The notes: generated from the letters alone by a model not told the origin. A DNA stretch of 55,728 nucleotides from Acinetobacter brisouii (GCF_008993995.1 NZ_BKNN01000015.1:1-55728); one strand, 5' to 3'; numbered from the stretch's first letter, positions 19,335-29,294 are shown. Numbers and translations are program-made.

Positions 19335-19354
19335 CACTGCGCTGAGTAACAGGA

Positions 19355-20896
19355 TTATTCTTCTCGAATACCCGTCAAATCAACCGATGCTGCATCGATA
19401 TTCACATCAATGTAACCATCTTTTTTCTTTTTGGCATTGTCACTACGACTACGCTGCAAGTTATCCAAATAGGCTTCATCAATATCGCCAGTGACATAAA
19501 CACCATCAAATACTGAACAGTCAAATTCACTCACTTCAGGCACTTTTGGAATACGAATGGCTTCTTTTAAATCTTCCAAGTCTTGGAAAACCAGACGATC
19601 TGCACCAATGATTTCACGAATTTCTTCAACGGTACGATCAGAAGCAATCAGCTCAGTTTTTGCAGGCATATCAATACCATACACGTTTGGATATTTCACC
19701 ATCGGCGCTGCTGAAGCAAAGTAAACTTTCTTCGCACCAGAGTCACGTGCCATTTGAATGATTTCGTTACAGGTTGTGCCACGTACAATCGAGTCATCCA
19801 CTAACAAAACGTTTTTGCCTTTAAACTCAAGCTCAACAGGATTCAGCTTTTGACGTACTGATTTTTTACGTTGTTGCTGACCTGGCATAATAAAGGTACG
19901 TCCCACGTAACGGTTTTTCATAAACCCTTCACGGAACTTAATCCCCAAAATATTTGCAAGCTCAAGTGCAGATGTACGGCTAGTATCTGGAATTGGAATA
20001 ACCACATCAATACCGTGATCTGTACCCCAATCTTTTAAGATACGATGCGCCAGTTTTTCACCCATTTTTAAGCGGGCTTTATACACTGAAATCCCATCAA
20101 TCGTTGCATCTGGACGTGCAAAATAGACATATTCAAAAATACATGGGAAGTATTTTGGATCTGTTGCACATTGTTTAGTAAACAATTCGCCTTCAGCATT
20201 GATATAAATTGCTTCACCTGGTGCAATATCACGCTCAACTTTAAAGCCGAGTGCGGTAATCGCAACCGATTCAGAGGCAATGATATATTCAGTTTTGCCT
20301 GCATCGTTGATACGTGAACCGTAAATCAATGGACGAATACCATTTGGATCACGGAAACCCACCAAGCCTTGACCAGTAATCATGGCAACAACACCGTAAG
20401 CACCGCGGCAACGCTGATGTACACGATGAACTGCATAAAAGATATCTTCTGGGGTCGGATGCAAGGTTCTGAGTTTTTGCAACTCATGTGCAAAGACGTT
20501 CAATAGAACTTCAGAGTCTGAATCCGTGTTCATGTGACGCAAGTCAGTTTCAAACAGGTCTTGACGAATGTCATCTGCGTTGGTCAAGTTACCATTGTGC
20601 GCCAATGTAATCCCGTAAGGTGAGTTTACATAAAATGGCTGCGCTTCTGCACTGCTTGATGAACCTGCTGTTGGATAACGAACGTGACCAATCCCGTAGT
20701 TCCCTTGCAAAGCACGCATGTGGCGAGTGTGGAATACATCACGTACCAAGCCATTGTCTTTACGCAAGAATAAACGCCCATTGTGACAAGTGACAATACC
20801 TGCCGCATCTTGTCCACGATGCTGCAACATCGTCAAAGCATCAAATAACAATTGGTTAACTGGCGAATGACCAGCAATCCCAACAACTCCACACAT
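19355..20896 (-). CDS. purF: Amidophosphoribosyltransferase
   Basis: A 513-residue enzyme of the first committed step of purine synthesis (PRPP plus glutamine to phosphoribosylamine). The N-terminal Ntn-glutaminase starts with the catalytic cysteine ([12 protein letters not shown]) and contains HRGQDAAGI. The PRPP-binding signature [14 protein letters not shown] is in the C-terminal phosphoribosyltransferase domain. Length is normal. The cvpA-family gene lies 24 bases upstream, the same pairing as cvpA-purF in E. coli. Confidence 0.97.
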   Translation of the reverse strand: MCGVVGIAGHSPVNQLLFDALTMLQHRGQDAAGIVTCHNGRLFLRKDNGLVRDVFHTRHMRALQGNYGIGHVRYPTAGSSSSAEAQPFYVNSPYGITLAHNGNLTNADDIRQDLFETDLRHMNTDSDSEVLLNVFAHELQKLRTLHPTPEDIFYAVHRVHQRCRGAYGVVAMITGQGLVGFRDPNGIRPLIYGSRINDAGKTEYIIASESVAITALGFKVERDIAPGEAIYINAEGELFTKQCATDPKYFPCIFEYVYFARPDATIDGISVYKARLKMGEKLAHRILKDWGTDHGIDVVIPIPDTSRTSALELANILGIKFREGFMKNRYVGRTFIMPGQQQRKKSVRQKLNPVELEFKGKNVLLVDDSIVRGTTCNEIIQMARDSGAKKVYFASAAPMVKYPNVYGIDMPAKTELIASDRTVEEIREIIGADRLVFQDLEDLKEAIRIPKVPEVSEFDCSVFDGVYVTGDIDEAYLDNLQRSRSDNAKKKKDGYIDVNIDAASVDLTGIREE

Positions 20897-20920
20897 AGTA
20901 ACCTCGCAGACAAGCTTGGA

Positions 20921-21514
20921 TTAATTAAAAGGGTTTTTAGTCGAATGTTCTGAGCGATTCCCTAGAGAAGACTCGCGCTCAGATGCGTTATCTGAAGCTT
21001 GAACTTCAGTCTGACTCTGATGATGATTCATATGTTTAATTGTATCACTGGCAAGATCTTTCGATAGATCGGTTGCAAGCGGTGCATAAGGCAAAAGTGC
21101 CTGAACAAATAAGGAATGCTTCCATGAGTCGGCACGATGTAACCAAGGTGCCAAACTCTGCATAATAATGAGAACGATAAATAAGCTTTTCAGTGTACCA
21201 AAAGCCCCGCCCGCTAGGCGGTTCAAAGGATCAAGTTTTAAAGTCTTGACCATGCTATTGAGCACCCCTGTCACCAGCCATGTCAGCACAATGACCACCA
21301 ATGCTACGCAGGCGAAGGCAGCCACTTTTTGTACCATGACACTATGACTGACCCCAGACATTAATGGTGCAAGCGTCGCAGAACAACGACTCGCAATAAA
21401 CAAGGCCAAGATCCAGCCCAATAAATTCGCCAAAGCACTGAATAGTCCTTGTCGTAATCCATTGATACAGCTAAATGCCAAGATGACTAAAACAATAATG
21501 TCTAAGGTATTCAT
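20921..21514 (-). CDS. cvpA: CvpA family membrane protein
   Basis: A 197-residue protein with four predicted membrane segments. The family opening MNTLDIIVLVILAFSCINGL is clear, and a polar, disordered, serine-rich tail follows after about residue 155. E. coli CvpA is needed for colicin V production and bile-salt resistance; its molecular role is open. The position directly upstream of purF supports the call. The tail has poor conservation potential and may simply be cytosolic. Confidence 0.9.
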   Translation of the reverse strand: MNTLDIIVLVILAFSCINGLRQGLFSALANLLGWILALFIASRCSATLAPLMSGVSHSVMVQKVAAFACVALVVIVLTWLVTGVLNSMVKTLKLDPLNRLAGGAFGTLKSLFIVLIIMQSLAPWLHRADSWKHSLFVQALLPYAPLATDLSKDLASDTIKHMNHHQSQTEVQASDNASERESSLGNRSEHSTKNPFN

Positions 21515-21518
21515 AAAT

Positions 21519-22523
21519 TTATGTCATAGCATGAATACTATCTTGCACCAAGTCTGGACCTGTATAAATCAAACCACTGTAGATCTGAACCAAACTTGCA
21601 CCTGCTTGTTGTTTGGCATGTGCATGCTCACCTGCCAAAATCCCACCAACACCAATCAGTGGAATCTGATTTTTTAACACAGCAGCAAAAGTTTTTAAAC
21701 AGGCTGTACTTTTTTCAAACACTGGCGCACCCGACAAACCACCTGCTTCATCACCAAAAGGTAGATTTTCCACCCCTTCACGTGACAATGTCGTGTTGGT
21801 CACAATCAGTCCGTCAACTTTAAAGGCCAATAATTGCTTGGCAATAAAAGCAATATCATCTGTACTTAAATCAGGTGCAACTTTCAGTACCAAAGGCACG
21901 TAGTGACCGTACTGTTCAGCAAGCTCAGCTTGACGATTTTTTAAAGTTTCAAGCAAATGGGTCAATGCTTCGCCACTTTGCAGGCTACGGAGATTTTTTG
22001 TATTGGGTGATGAGATATTCACCGTCACATACGACGCATAATTGTAAACTTTTTCTAAACAGATCAAGTAATCATCTGCTGCTTTTTCAACAGGCGTATC
22101 AGCATTTTTGCCAATATTGATGCCTAAAACACCTTTGTATTTGGCTGCTTTGACATTTTCCACGAGTTTGTCTACGCCATCATTATTAAAACCCATACGG
22201 TTAATAATGGCTTGAGCTTTCGGCAAACGGAATAAACGAGGTTGCGGATTACCTGATTGAGGGCGTGGAGTAATTGTTCCAATTTCGATAAAACCGAAAC
22301 CTAGTGCCGCCAAGGCATCAATGTAGTCACCATTTTTATCTAGACCCGCAGCTAAGCCAACAGGGTTTGGAAATTCGATTCCCATACAGGTGACAGGTTT
22401 AGCAACAAACTTTGCTTGCACCAACCCCATTTTATGCGCAGTTTTCAGCCATGATAATGTAAGTTCATGCGCACGCTCTGGTGCTAACGAAAACAACAAA
22501 GGGCGAGCCAGTGAATACATCAT
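21519..22523 (-). CDS. pyrD: Dihydroorotate dehydrogenase (quinone), class 2
   Basis: A 334-residue FMN enzyme that oxidises dihydroorotate to orotate and passes electrons to quinone at the inner membrane. The class 2 N-terminal helix region ([20 protein letters not shown]) is present. So are [19 protein letters not shown], the catalytic-serine region [14 protein letters not shown], and the FMN phosphate site IGVGGI. It ends four bases before cvpA, so pyrimidine and purine synthesis genes are adjacent and possibly co-transcribed. Confidence 0.97.
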   Translation of the reverse strand: MMYSLARPLLFSLAPERAHELTLSWLKTAHKMGLVQAKFVAKPVTCMGIEFPNPVGLAAGLDKNGDYIDALAALGFGFIEIGTITPRPQSGNPQPRLFRLPKAQAIINRMGFNNDGVDKLVENVKAAKYKGVLGINIGKNADTPVEKAADDYLICLEKVYNYASYVTVNISSPNTKNLRSLQSGEALTHLLETLKNRQAELAEQYGHYVPLVLKVAPDLSTDDIAFIAKQLLAFKVDGLIVTNTTLSREGVENLPFGDEAGGLSGAPVFEKSTACLKTFAAVLKNQIPLIGVGGILAGEHAHAKQQAGASLVQIYSGLIYTGPDLVQDSIHAMT

Positions 22524-22657
22524 AAAATCATCAAGTGGGTAGTTTTAAAACGGGCTTATTATAGGCATGCATCCTCAAAAACGCCATGCTTCACAACGCT
22601 TTATTTATCATATTCGTAACAGGGGTGTTGTGATTTTCATCACTAATTCTTGAGAAA

Positions 22658-22694
22658 TCATTGAATTGCTCATTTATTATAAACAATTCAATGA
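22658..22694. repeat. Perfect 11-bp inverted repeat downstream of sixA
   Basis: The 11-mer at 22658-22668 is perfectly complementary to 22684-22694, across a 15-nt AT-rich loop. It sits between the sixA stop and the pyrD promoter region. On the minus strand it is followed by a short T-rich stretch, so it could be a weak terminator for the gpsA-sixA transcript or a binding site upstream of pyrD. Confidence 0.5.
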
Positions 22695-22704
22695 CAAATT
22701 TATC

Positions 22705-23160
22705 TTAAGCCAATGGAATAAAGCTTGCAGTTTGTGTTGATAAACCTTCAGCAATCACAGCTTGTTCATAAATTCGAGCTTCAGCAAGTGCAAAAGGATG
22801 AAAGGCAAGTTGTGTTAAACGCTCCGCAATAAAAGCCACAACATTCATATGACAGACCACCACAATCGACTCATACGGCAGTTTTGATAACCAGTCCACA
22901 GCTAAATCAGGATCATCATCAGGTTTAATGTGATCGCATAACATGACAGGCACATTTGAGAAATAGTACTGAATATGTGCCAGTGTTTCTTGTGCCCGCA
23001 ATAATGGGCTAACCACAAAAAGGTCTGGCTGAACCTTATGTCGCAGAAATTCCGCGGTTTGTTCAGCTTGTAAATGTCCACGTTCGGTCAGCGGGCGTTT
23101 GGTATCATTCCCATGGACTGGAGGTGCAGCCTCACCATGACGAACTAAAGTTAATTGCAT
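22705..23160 (-). CDS. sixA: Phosphohistidine phosphatase SixA
   Basis: A 151-residue histidine-phosphatase-fold protein with the RHGE catalytic motif at residues 7-10 (His8 nucleophile) and a second histidine in VVCHMN. E. coli SixA removes phosphate from histidine-phosphocarrier domains, including NPr of the nitrogen PTS. The length and the compact, lidless fold match SixA rather than larger phosphoglycerate mutases. It lies 57 bases downstream of gpsA. Confidence 0.88.
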   Translation of the reverse strand: MQLTLVRHGEAAPPVHGNDTKRPLTERGHLQAEQTAEFLRHKVQPDLFVVSPLLRAQETLAHIQYYFSNVPVMLCDHIKPDDDPDLAVDWLSKLPYESIVVVCHMNVVAFIAERLTQLAFHPFALAEARIYEQAVIAEGLSTQTASFIPLA

Positions 23161-23217
23161 AAAATTTCCTGAAAGTGCAATCTTGAGGCTTTATACCTCA
23201 ATAAAATGAAGATTTTC

Positions 23218-24291
23218 TTACACCTGCTGGTGTGGCAAAACAAATTCCACGTCACTACGATGCCCATTTTTCATCAATGACAATGCAATCGAAAGTGGTG
23301 GTGCTTGTTCAAAGATCACATCATATAACGCATTGGTAATCGGCATATAAACGTCCAATTCTTTGGCACGAGTACGCACTTGTACAATGGTATTGATCCC
23401 TTCTGCTGTTTGTCCTAATTCTTCTGTTGCTTGCTGCAAGGTTTTTCCCTTTCCAAGTGCAAACCCAACCTGATAGTTCCGACTCAGTGGGCTATTACAG
23501 GTTGCAAATAAGTCACCAACACCAGACAACCCTAAGAAAGTTAAAGGATTTGCTCCTAATTTTACCGCAAAACGACTCATCTCCGCCAATGCACGAGTCA
23601 AAATCATACTACGGGTATTTTCCCCTACACCATGCGCAGCCGCCATTCCCATTGCAACTGCATAAATATTTTTCAATGCACCACCTAGCTCTACACCATG
23701 CACATCATCACTGGCAAAAACACGAAACAATGCACTATGCAAAGCTTGCTGGACTGCATAACGAACCTGTTCTGAATGGCTCGCAATAACAGTACCCGCG
23801 GGCATACCCGCCATAATTTCTTTGGCTAAGTTTGGTCCTGACAATACCCCATAAGGCACTTCTGGCAATTCTTCACGAATAATTTCACTCATAAAACTAA
23901 AGGTTTTTGCTTCAATCCCTTTGGTCAATGAAATAATGGCTTGTGCAGTAATAAAGGGTTTAATTTTTTGGATAATACTGCGAAATGAATGACTTGGAAT
24001 CGTGACTAAAATTAAATCTCGCTCACGAACTGCATGCTCTAGATCGGCTGTCACTTGCAAACTATGTTCAAGTTCAAAATCAGGTAAATAGCGTTTATTG
24101 ACATGTGTTTGATTCATTTGTGCGGCTGTATCAGCATCTCGAATCCACAGCATGGTATCGCAGCCATTACGCGCAGCTAAATTTGCCATGGCTGTCCCAA
24201 AACTACCACCACCTAGCACAGTCACACGTAACGCTGTTTTTTTATCTACAGGCACAGCATCTACCAAATCTGTAAATTTCACTTCAGACAT
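23218..24291 (-). CDS. gpsA: Glycerol-3-phosphate dehydrogenase [NAD(P)+]
   Basis: A 357-residue cytosolic enzyme that reduces dihydroxyacetone phosphate to sn-glycerol 3-phosphate for phospholipid synthesis. It has an N-terminal Rossmann motif (VLGGGSFGTAMANL) and the conserved segments SLTKGIE, GPNLAKEI, GGALKNIYAVAMGMA (catalytic Lys) and GLSGVGDLFATC. Length is near normal; the N-terminal 15-20 residues extend beyond E. coli GpsA. Confidence 0.96.
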   Translation of the reverse strand: MSEVKFTDLVDAVPVDKKTALRVTVLGGGSFGTAMANLAARNGCDTMLWIRDADTAAQMNQTHVNKRYLPDFELEHSLQVTADLEHAVRERDLILVTIPSHSFRSIIQKIKPFITAQAIISLTKGIEAKTFSFMSEIIREELPEVPYGVLSGPNLAKEIMAGMPAGTVIASHSEQVRYAVQQALHSALFRVFASDDVHGVELGGALKNIYAVAMGMAAAHGVGENTRSMILTRALAEMSRFAVKLGANPLTFLGLSGVGDLFATCNSPLSRNYQVGFALGKGKTLQQATEELGQTAEGINTIVQVRTRAKELDVYMPITNALYDVIFEQAPPLSIALSLMKNGHRSDVEFVLPHQQV

Positions 24292-24309
24292 TTTTCTTTC
24301 TCAACTTGA

Positions 24310-24891
24310 TTACGGTGCTGACCAATAACTGACATAATTCGACAATGTCAGTTCAGCACGTGGTGCTAATGCTTTTGCGGCTGTCCCGACATAAATAATG
24401 CCTGAAATCAGATCATGTGCTTGTAAACCCAGCGCTTTTTTCAAACTCACTGATTCAACAATAGCACCTGTGCGCCACATAGTAGCAAAACCCTGACTCT
24501 CAAGTGATAAAAGAAGGTTTTGGACAGCCGCGCCTGAACTTAAAATTTGCTCAAACTCAGGTACTTTTGGATGCTCAACAATATGAGTTAATGCCAAAAC
24601 CAGCAAAGGTGCGCGCATTGGATGATTTTTAATACGTTCAATTTGAACTGGATCTATTTCAGGAAAATCTTGCTGCATTGAATTGGCAACGAGCTCTCCA
24701 AATGCAATACGTTGATTCGTTTCAATCACCACAAAGCGGGTTGGTTTTAAACGATGATGGTCTGGTGCAGTGAGTGCTGCTGCAAATGCCAACTCAAGTT
24801 GCTGTGCAGTGGGTGCAGGTTCAACAAGAAGACCGACTGACTGGCGCTGTTGAATATTATCATGAACTGCTTGTACTGTTGTATTTGCCAT
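24310..24891 (-). CDS. Nitroreductase family protein (YdjA-like)
   Basis: A 193-residue FMN-binding nitroreductase-fold protein. RQSVGLLVEPAPTAQQLE and the TAPDHHRLKPTRFVVI segment correspond to the flavin-contact N-terminal part of YdjA-type proteins. GAAVQNLLLSLESQGFATMWRTG is the conserved helix region. It probably reduces nitro compounds or quinones with NAD(P)H; the natural substrate is unknown. It lies 18 bases upstream of gpsA in the same direction. Confidence 0.85.
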   Translation of the reverse strand: MANTTVQAVHDNIQQRQSVGLLVEPAPTAQQLELAFAAALTAPDHHRLKPTRFVVIETNQRIAFGELVANSMQQDFPEIDPVQIERIKNHPMRAPLLVLALTHIVEHPKVPEFEQILSSGAAVQNLLLSLESQGFATMWRTGAIVESVSLKKALGLQAHDLISGIIYVGTAAKALAPRAELTLSNYVSYWSAP

Positions 24892-25087
24892 GAAGACTGT
24901 GATCTTTTCATCTAAACAATATAATTTAGATTAACATACTCTAAAAAATGAACTCTAGTTTTAGCAATAAAAAATACAGCAACAAAAGATCAGCAAAAAA
25001 CAGCAACATGCCTATGATCACCATACACACTGCACAATATTTCTAAGGCACACTATAACTACCTTCAATCAAGTTTCCAGAGGTCAA

Positions 25088-25462
25088 ATGAAATATTTAA
25101 CATTGATCAGTAGTTTTGGCATAGCAGTCGTTCTCAGTGCCTGTAGCTCTAATCCACCTGCGACATTGGTACTACAAAACGAAAACCATCAATTTGAAGT
25201 AACAGGTTTAGGTAAAACGGCTGTGATCGCCAAAAATAATGCCATTCTTGCTGCCAATAAAACCTGCTCACGACAAACACCAATTATTCGTAACGAATCC
25301 ACAAACTACAACGGTATTTTTAAAAATGTAACCGATGAACAAACTGGTCAAAGCATCACAACAGCGACGGAAGTTATTGGTGGGATTTTAGGTTACAGTC
25401 CAAAATTACAACGGGATGATGACTATCAAACCACCTTGATTTTCACTTGTCAGAACAAATAA
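25088..25462 (+). CDS. Small lipoprotein of unknown function
   Basis: A 124-residue protein with a lipoprotein signal peptide (lipobox LSAC, acylated Cys19). The mature part has a segment KTAVIAKNNAILAANKTCSR and a later cysteine in FTCQNK, which may pair in the periplasm. No family is recognised. It is divergent from the nitroreductase gene, with about 196 bases between them, and its own terminator-like hairpin follows. Confidence 0.75.
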   Translation: MKYLTLISSFGIAVVLSACSSNPPATLVLQNENHQFEVTGLGKTAVIAKNNAILAANKTCSRQTPIIRNESTNYNGIFKNVTDEQTGQSITTATEVIGGILGYSPKLQRDDDYQTTLIFTCQNK

Positions 25463-25469
25463 GTATAAA

Positions 25470-25495
25470 AAAAGGGATCAATCATGACCCCTTTT
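25470..25495. terminator. Intrinsic terminator between lipoprotein gene and rhlB
   Basis: An 11-bp stem (25470-25480 with 25485-25495) with one A-C mismatch and a 4-nt loop, between the convergent lipoprotein gene and rhlB. A-tract and T-tract flanks suit both directions. Confidence 0.75.
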
Positions 25496-25512
25496 CATCT
25501 CAATATCTTAAA

Positions 25513-26664
25513 TTAGCAATAACCATCTAAACGTGTAAGCGGTAATTTTTGTCCAATCGCTTTTTCAATATCAGACAAATAAAAGGCATCATCTTCTGAC
25601 AAGAAGCTAATACTCACACCTTGTGAACCTGCACGGCCTGTACGTCCAATACGGTGAACATAATCGTCAGATTGCTCAGGCAAAGTAAAATTCACCACAT
25701 GTGATACGCCATCGACATGGATACCACGACCCGCCACATCAGTTGCAATCATGATGTTGTGCTGACCATTTTTAAACTGATCAAGCATTTTTAAGCGCTT
25801 ATCTTGAGCAATTTCACCCGACAACATGACGACCTTATAGCCATCTTTTTTCAAGCTGTCATATAAGCGACGCACCTGATCTCGGCGATTGGCAAAAATC
25901 ATGACTTTTTCAATCGGCTCATTATGCAAAACGTCTTGCAATAACTTGTACTTGTCTCGATTAGAAACCACATACACACGCTGTTCAACATCTGCATTGG
26001 TTTTCTTTTCTGGCTCAATTTCGACTGTAACAGGCTCAAATAACCACTGACGAGCCAAGTTTAAAACGTCATAACTAAAAGTCGCCGAGAACATTAGAGT
26101 TTGACGCTGCTCTTTACGTGGTGAGAAACGCACAATTCGTTTTACAGCAGGAATAAAGCCCATATCCAACAAACGGTCAGCTTCATCAATCACTAAAAAC
26201 TCAACTTGATCTAACCAAACTTCTTTTTGTTCAGTGAAATCAATCAGACGACCTGGCGTTGCAACCAAAATATCGACAAACCCCGCATCAAGCTGTTTTC
26301 TCTGTTTATCGAAATCAACACCGCCTAGCAATGTCACAACATTTAATGAAGTGCATTTGGTTAAGTCTTTGGCATCTTGCTCGATTTGTAAAGCCAACTC
26401 TCGAGTTGGTGCTAAAATCAATGCACGCGGTTCGCCACGATAACGCTGCTCTTGAATCGGATTATTCAACAAGTCATTAATAATACTAATTAAAAATGCT
26501 GCCGTTTTCCCTGTTCCTGTTTGCGCTCGACCAATCGCATCGTGACCTGCAAGCGTAAACTTTAAAACCTTTTCTTGAATTGGCGTCATGCTGGTAAAGC
26601 CCAACGCATCAATCGCCTGTTTTAACTGAGGATGTAAATTTAAGGTTTCGAAACCAGATGACAT
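25513..26664 (-). CDS. rhlB: DEAD-box ATP-dependent RNA helicase, RhlB-like
   Basis: A 383-residue helicase with both RecA domains. Visible motifs are FTSMTPIQ (Q motif), AQTGTGKT (I), PTRELA (Ia), TPGR (Ib), DEAD (II), SAT (III), [11 protein letters not shown] (V) and [10 protein letters not shown] (VI). It lacks the long basic or disordered tails of SrmB or RhlE, which suits RhlB, the helicase of the RNA degradosome. The short C-terminus (LTRLDGYC) departs from E. coli RhlB. Choice between RhlB and RhlE is by overall similarity only. Confidence 0.88.
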   Translation of the reverse strand: MSSGFETLNLHPQLKQAIDALGFTSMTPIQEKVLKFTLAGHDAIGRAQTGTGKTAAFLISIINDLLNNPIQEQRYRGEPRALILAPTRELALQIEQDAKDLTKCTSLNVVTLLGGVDFDKQRKQLDAGFVDILVATPGRLIDFTEQKEVWLDQVEFLVIDEADRLLDMGFIPAVKRIVRFSPRKEQRQTLMFSATFSYDVLNLARQWLFEPVTVEIEPEKKTNADVEQRVYVVSNRDKYKLLQDVLHNEPIEKVMIFANRRDQVRRLYDSLKKDGYKVVMLSGEIAQDKRLKMLDQFKNGQHNIMIATDVAGRGIHVDGVSHVVNFTLPEQSDDYVHRIGRTGRAGSQGVSISFLSEDDAFYLSDIEKAIGQKLPLTRLDGYC

Positions 26665-26711
26665 AAACCTGTTAATCCGTTATGCGCGTAAAATAAGTCG
26701 CCATTATAAAC

Positions 26712-26744
26712 AAAAAACGCCCCAAATGTTATGGGGCGTTTTTT
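26712..26744. terminator. Intrinsic terminator after the cold-shock gene
   Basis: A 12-bp perfect stem (26712-26723 with 26733-26744) around a 9-nt loop, GC-rich in the centre with A/T tails. It lies 24 bases beyond the cold-shock gene stop on the minus strand and also insulates the rhlB promoter. Confidence 0.9.
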
Positions 26745-26767
26745 TTAAGGTTAAGCACCTAAAAAGA

Positions 26768-26980
26768 TCAGTCTAATGGCTGAACTTCTTCTGCTTGGAA
26801 ACCTTTTTGACCTTGTACAACGCTGAATTCAACGCGTTGACCGTCACGAAGTGAACGGTGACCTTCGCCTAGGATAGCGCGGAAGTGAACGAATACGTCA
26901 TCGCCGCTGCTACGTTGAATAAAGCCGAAACCTTTAGTGTCGTTGAACCATTTAACTACGCCTTGTTCACGTACTGTCAT
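26768..26980 (-). CDS. Cold-shock domain protein (CspA family)
   Basis: A 70-residue OB-fold nucleic-acid chaperone. RNP1 is KGFGFIQ (about 16-22) and RNP2 is DVFVHF (about 28-33); the protein ends EEVQPLD. Such proteins bind single-stranded RNA and DNA and melt structured mRNA. The leader is long and rich in A/T and short repeats, as in cold-inducible csp genes. Paralogue identity (CspA to CspE type) cannot be decided here. Confidence 0.93.
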   Translation of the reverse strand: MTVREQGVVKWFNDTKGFGFIQRSSGDDVFVHFRAILGEGHRSLRDGQRVEFSVVQGQKGFQAEEVQPLD

Positions 26981-27331
26981 TAGTTAATCCTCTGTGATTA
27001 AAAAAAAGGATCACCCGGTGTTGCAAACAGTAGAGCGACAAGGTTTAAAAATAGTTATTATTTTTAAGCTTGTGATCATTCTGTAAAACTATTAACAAAA
27101 TCCGGTTATATCCACATTGTCATAGGTTTTTTGCGAAATTGCATCCTACATACGGTTCCGAGAGTAGCATGCCTTTCAGTGAATTGATACAAAAATTTTT
27201 CATAAATATAGCATTTTATCAGCGCATGATTTTTCTTACATTTAGATTGTTTTTTACCACACCTTTCCTCTTTTTAAGATCTAGGCTTTTTGTTAGTATC
27301 TAGGGCTTTATTGAGTTTAGAACCCAGCTTT
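26981..27331. promoter_or_regulatory. Divergent leader/promoter region between csp and tusA-like genes
   Basis: About 350 bases without a gene. The half next to the cold-shock gene is the likely long csp 5' leader: it has an A-run, then a GATCACCCGG segment. The AT-rich remainder must hold promoters for both genes. I see no clear -10/-35 pair that I would assert. The possible in-frame start at 27290 for the TusA-like gene lies in this region. Confidence 0.45.
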
Positions 27332-27571
27332 ATGTCCGATCCTAAGGCAACTTTCATTGAAATTGATGCGATAGGCAAACCTTGCCCTATGCCGCTATTG
27401 ATGTTGAAACGCGCAATAAAATCTGCACCTGCTCAACAAAAATTCTGCTTAAAAGCATCCGACCCCAACAGCGAAATCGATATTTTACGTTATTGTCAGA
27501 TGCAGCAACTGAACTGTCAAACGATCAGAATTACTGAACATGAACTACACTACATCATTGAATCTGAATGA
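27332..27571 (+). CDS. TusA-family sulfur-carrier protein
   Basis: A 79-residue protein from the preferred ATG (MSDPKATFIEID). The CPxP motif (KPCPMPLLMLKRAI) has Cys18 as the sulfur-carrying residue. TusA-family proteins relay persulfide sulfur for tRNA 2-thiouridine and other uses; some members have other partners. The frame extends to 27290, but that N-terminal extension is not family-like. The gene precedes rpoH by 136 bases. Confidence 0.85.
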   Translation: MSDPKATFIEIDAIGKPCPMPLLMLKRAIKSAPAQQKFCLKASDPNSEIDILRYCQMQQLNCQTIRITEHELHYIIESE

Positions 27572-27634
27572 ATAACACATGTACAGAATTTGAAGACACT
27601 GGCATAAAAGTTTACATTTCGCTACCCTTTTTGC

Positions 27635-27662
27635 CTTAATTCTGCTTCTAAAGCAGATTAAG
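27635..27662 (+). promoter_or_regulatory. Hairpin in the rpoH upstream region
   Basis: A 12-bp stem (27635-27639 with 27641-27647, pairing to 27651-27662) with one bulged T at 27640 and a 3-nt CTA loop. It lies 45 bases before the rpoH ATG. It is not followed by a T-run on either strand, so it is unlikely to be a simple terminator for the tusA-like gene. It could be an mRNA structure affecting rpoH translation or stability, or a DNA operator. Confidence 0.5.
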
Positions 27663-27707
27663 ATAAACACATTGATTTTGACTAGCTCATCCCTATAAGG
27701 AGTTTTC

Positions 27708-28577
27708 ATGACTGACAGCAGCAATCAATTGATGCCCCTGTCATTGTCTGCACCCGGTGTGAACCTAGGCGCATACATCAGTACTGTCAATCAGATTCCA
27801 ATTTTAACTGCCGAACAAGAAAAAGAGTTGGCAGAACGCTATTACTACGACCAAGATCTTGATGCAGCAAAAATGCTGGTCATGTCTCATCTACGTTTCG
27901 TTGTACATATTGCACGCACTTATGCAGGCTATGGCTTGCCACAAGGCGACCTGATTCAAGAAGGCAACTTAGGCTTAATGAAAGCCGTAAAACGTTTTGA
28001 CCCAAATATGGGCGTACGTTTAGTGTCTTTTGCAGTTCACTGGATTAAAGCAGAAATTCACGAATATGTGATTCGCAACTGGCGTATTGTCAAAATTGCC
28101 ACAACCAAAGCTCAGCGTAAGTTATTCTTTAATTTACGTAGCTTAAAAAAATCCAGTAAAAAATTGACGCTTGAGGAAGCACAATCAATTGCCAATGACC
28201 TGAATGTCACGCCAGAACAAGTTCTGGAAATGGAAGGTCGTTTAACTGCATACGATGCAGCCTTTGAAGCACAAAATGATGACGACGAAGAAGGTTCAAC
28301 CCATGTTGCACCTGCATTGTACTTAGAAGATAGCCGTTATGACCCTGCACGTTTGGTCGAAAATGAAGACTATGAAGAACAAAGTACCTCTGCACTGCAC
28401 GATGCTATGAATCAGCTTGATGATCGCTCTCGTAATATTTTACAGCGTCGCTGGTTAGACGATGACAAATCAACCTTGCATGAGCTTGCAGCCGAATATA
28501 ATGTTTCCGCGGAGCGTATTCGTCAGCTTGAAAAAAATGCGATGGAAAAAATTAAAGTTGCGATGTCATCCAACTAA
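27708..28577 (+). CDS. rpoH: RNA polymerase heat-shock sigma factor RpoH (sigma-32)
   Basis: A 289-residue sigma factor. The region 2 segment [24 protein letters not shown] is followed by [19 protein letters not shown] (region 2.4). The RpoH box is at about 130-140 (RKLFFNLRS, the diagnostic heptad). Region 4 helix-turn-helix is [20 protein letters not shown]. It directs transcription of heat-shock genes such as dnaK and groEL. The Shine-Dalgarno AAGGAG lies before the ATG. An acidic insert (DDDEEG) sits around residue 190. Confidence 0.96.
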   Translation: MTDSSNQLMPLSLSAPGVNLGAYISTVNQIPILTAEQEKELAERYYYDQDLDAAKMLVMSHLRFVVHIARTYAGYGLPQGDLIQEGNLGLMKAVKRFDPNMGVRLVSFAVHWIKAEIHEYVIRNWRIVKIATTKAQRKLFFNLRSLKKSSKKLTLEEAQSIANDLNVTPEQVLEMEGRLTAYDAAFEAQNDDDEEGSTHVAPALYLEDSRYDPARLVENEDYEEQSTSALHDAMNQLDDRSRNILQRRWLDDDKSTLHELAAEYNVSAERIRQLEKNAMEKIKVAMSSN

Positions 28578-28605
28578 TTTTTTCGTTCATGAAAATGAAT
28601 AAATT

Positions 28606-28629
28606 AGGCTGATTCTTCAGCCTTTTTTA
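28606..28629 (+). terminator. Intrinsic terminator after rpoH
   Basis: A 6-bp stem (28606-28611 with 28618-28623), loop ATTCTT, followed by a T-run, 29 bases after the rpoH stop. Confidence 0.8.
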
Positions 28630-28711
28630 TTGCCCAAGTTTCGTGCAAATAATCTTAACCCTGCCAAAAATTATGTTATGGTATAGCGCAAATTCTTGAC
28701 GGAATAGCACA

Positions 28712-29077
28712 ATGTGGCTTGCAATCTCTGCGTTAAATCTTGCGCTTGCAGTGATTTTCGGTGCCTTTGGTGCACACGGTTTAAAAGCTCGGGCAACCAT
28801 TGACCAACTTTCTTGGTGGCATACTGCAACCGATTACTTTTTTTATCATGCGCTTGGATTATTAGCCCTTGCGATTTTGGCAAAAGTGTCACCACAGTTT
28901 CCAATTAAAGTCAGCTTTATTTGCATTCAAATTGGGATTGTATTCTTCTGTGGTTCACTCTATGTCATGGGCTTAGGTTTACCCCGTATTTTAGGGGCAA
29001 TTACTCCAGTTGGTGGAATCTTCATGATTATTGGCTGGTTAGTCTTGGCGTGGAATGCCATGAAATTTGCAAAATGA
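28712..29077 (+). CDS. DUF423 membrane protein (YgdD-like)
   Basis: A 121-residue protein with four transmembrane segments. The DUF423 opening has the conserved VIFGAFGAHGLK; TATDYFFYHALGLLALA and GLPRILGAITPVGGIFMIIGW follow. The family is widespread and uncharacterised; E. coli YgdD is a member. It ends 7 bases before thiS, so the three genes to thiG may be co-transcribed. Confidence 0.9.
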   Translation: MWLAISALNLALAVIFGAFGAHGLKARATIDQLSWWHTATDYFFYHALGLLALAILAKVSPQFPIKVSFICIQIGIVFFCGSLYVMGLGLPRILGAITPVGGIFMIIGWLVLAWNAMKFAK

Positions 29078-29084
29078 GGACAGC

Positions 29085-29282
29085 ATGCAAATCTTTTTAA
29101 ATGGCGTGGCGACTGAAACGTCCTGTGAAAATCTACTGGCATTGGTTCAATCTCTCGCTTTGGAGAATAAACGCTTTGCAGTTGAACTCAATGAAATGAT
29201 TGTGCCGAAATCAAAATTAGAGCAAACACAGATTCAGGCACAAGACCATATTGAAATTATTCATGCCGTTGGTGGTGGTTAA
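29085..29282 (+). CDS. thiS: Sulfur carrier protein ThiS
   Basis: A 65-residue ubiquitin-fold protein that ends in the conserved di-glycine (AVGGG), the site of adenylation and thiocarboxylate formation. It supplies sulfur for the thiazole ring of thiamine. The frame is open to 29067, but MQIFLNGV at 29085 is the family start. thiG follows 12 bases later. Confidence 0.93.
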   Translation: MQIFLNGVATETSCENLLALVQSLALENKRFAVELNEMIVPKSKLEQTQIQAQDHIEIIHAVGGG

Positions 29283-29294
29283 TAGGACATAATT

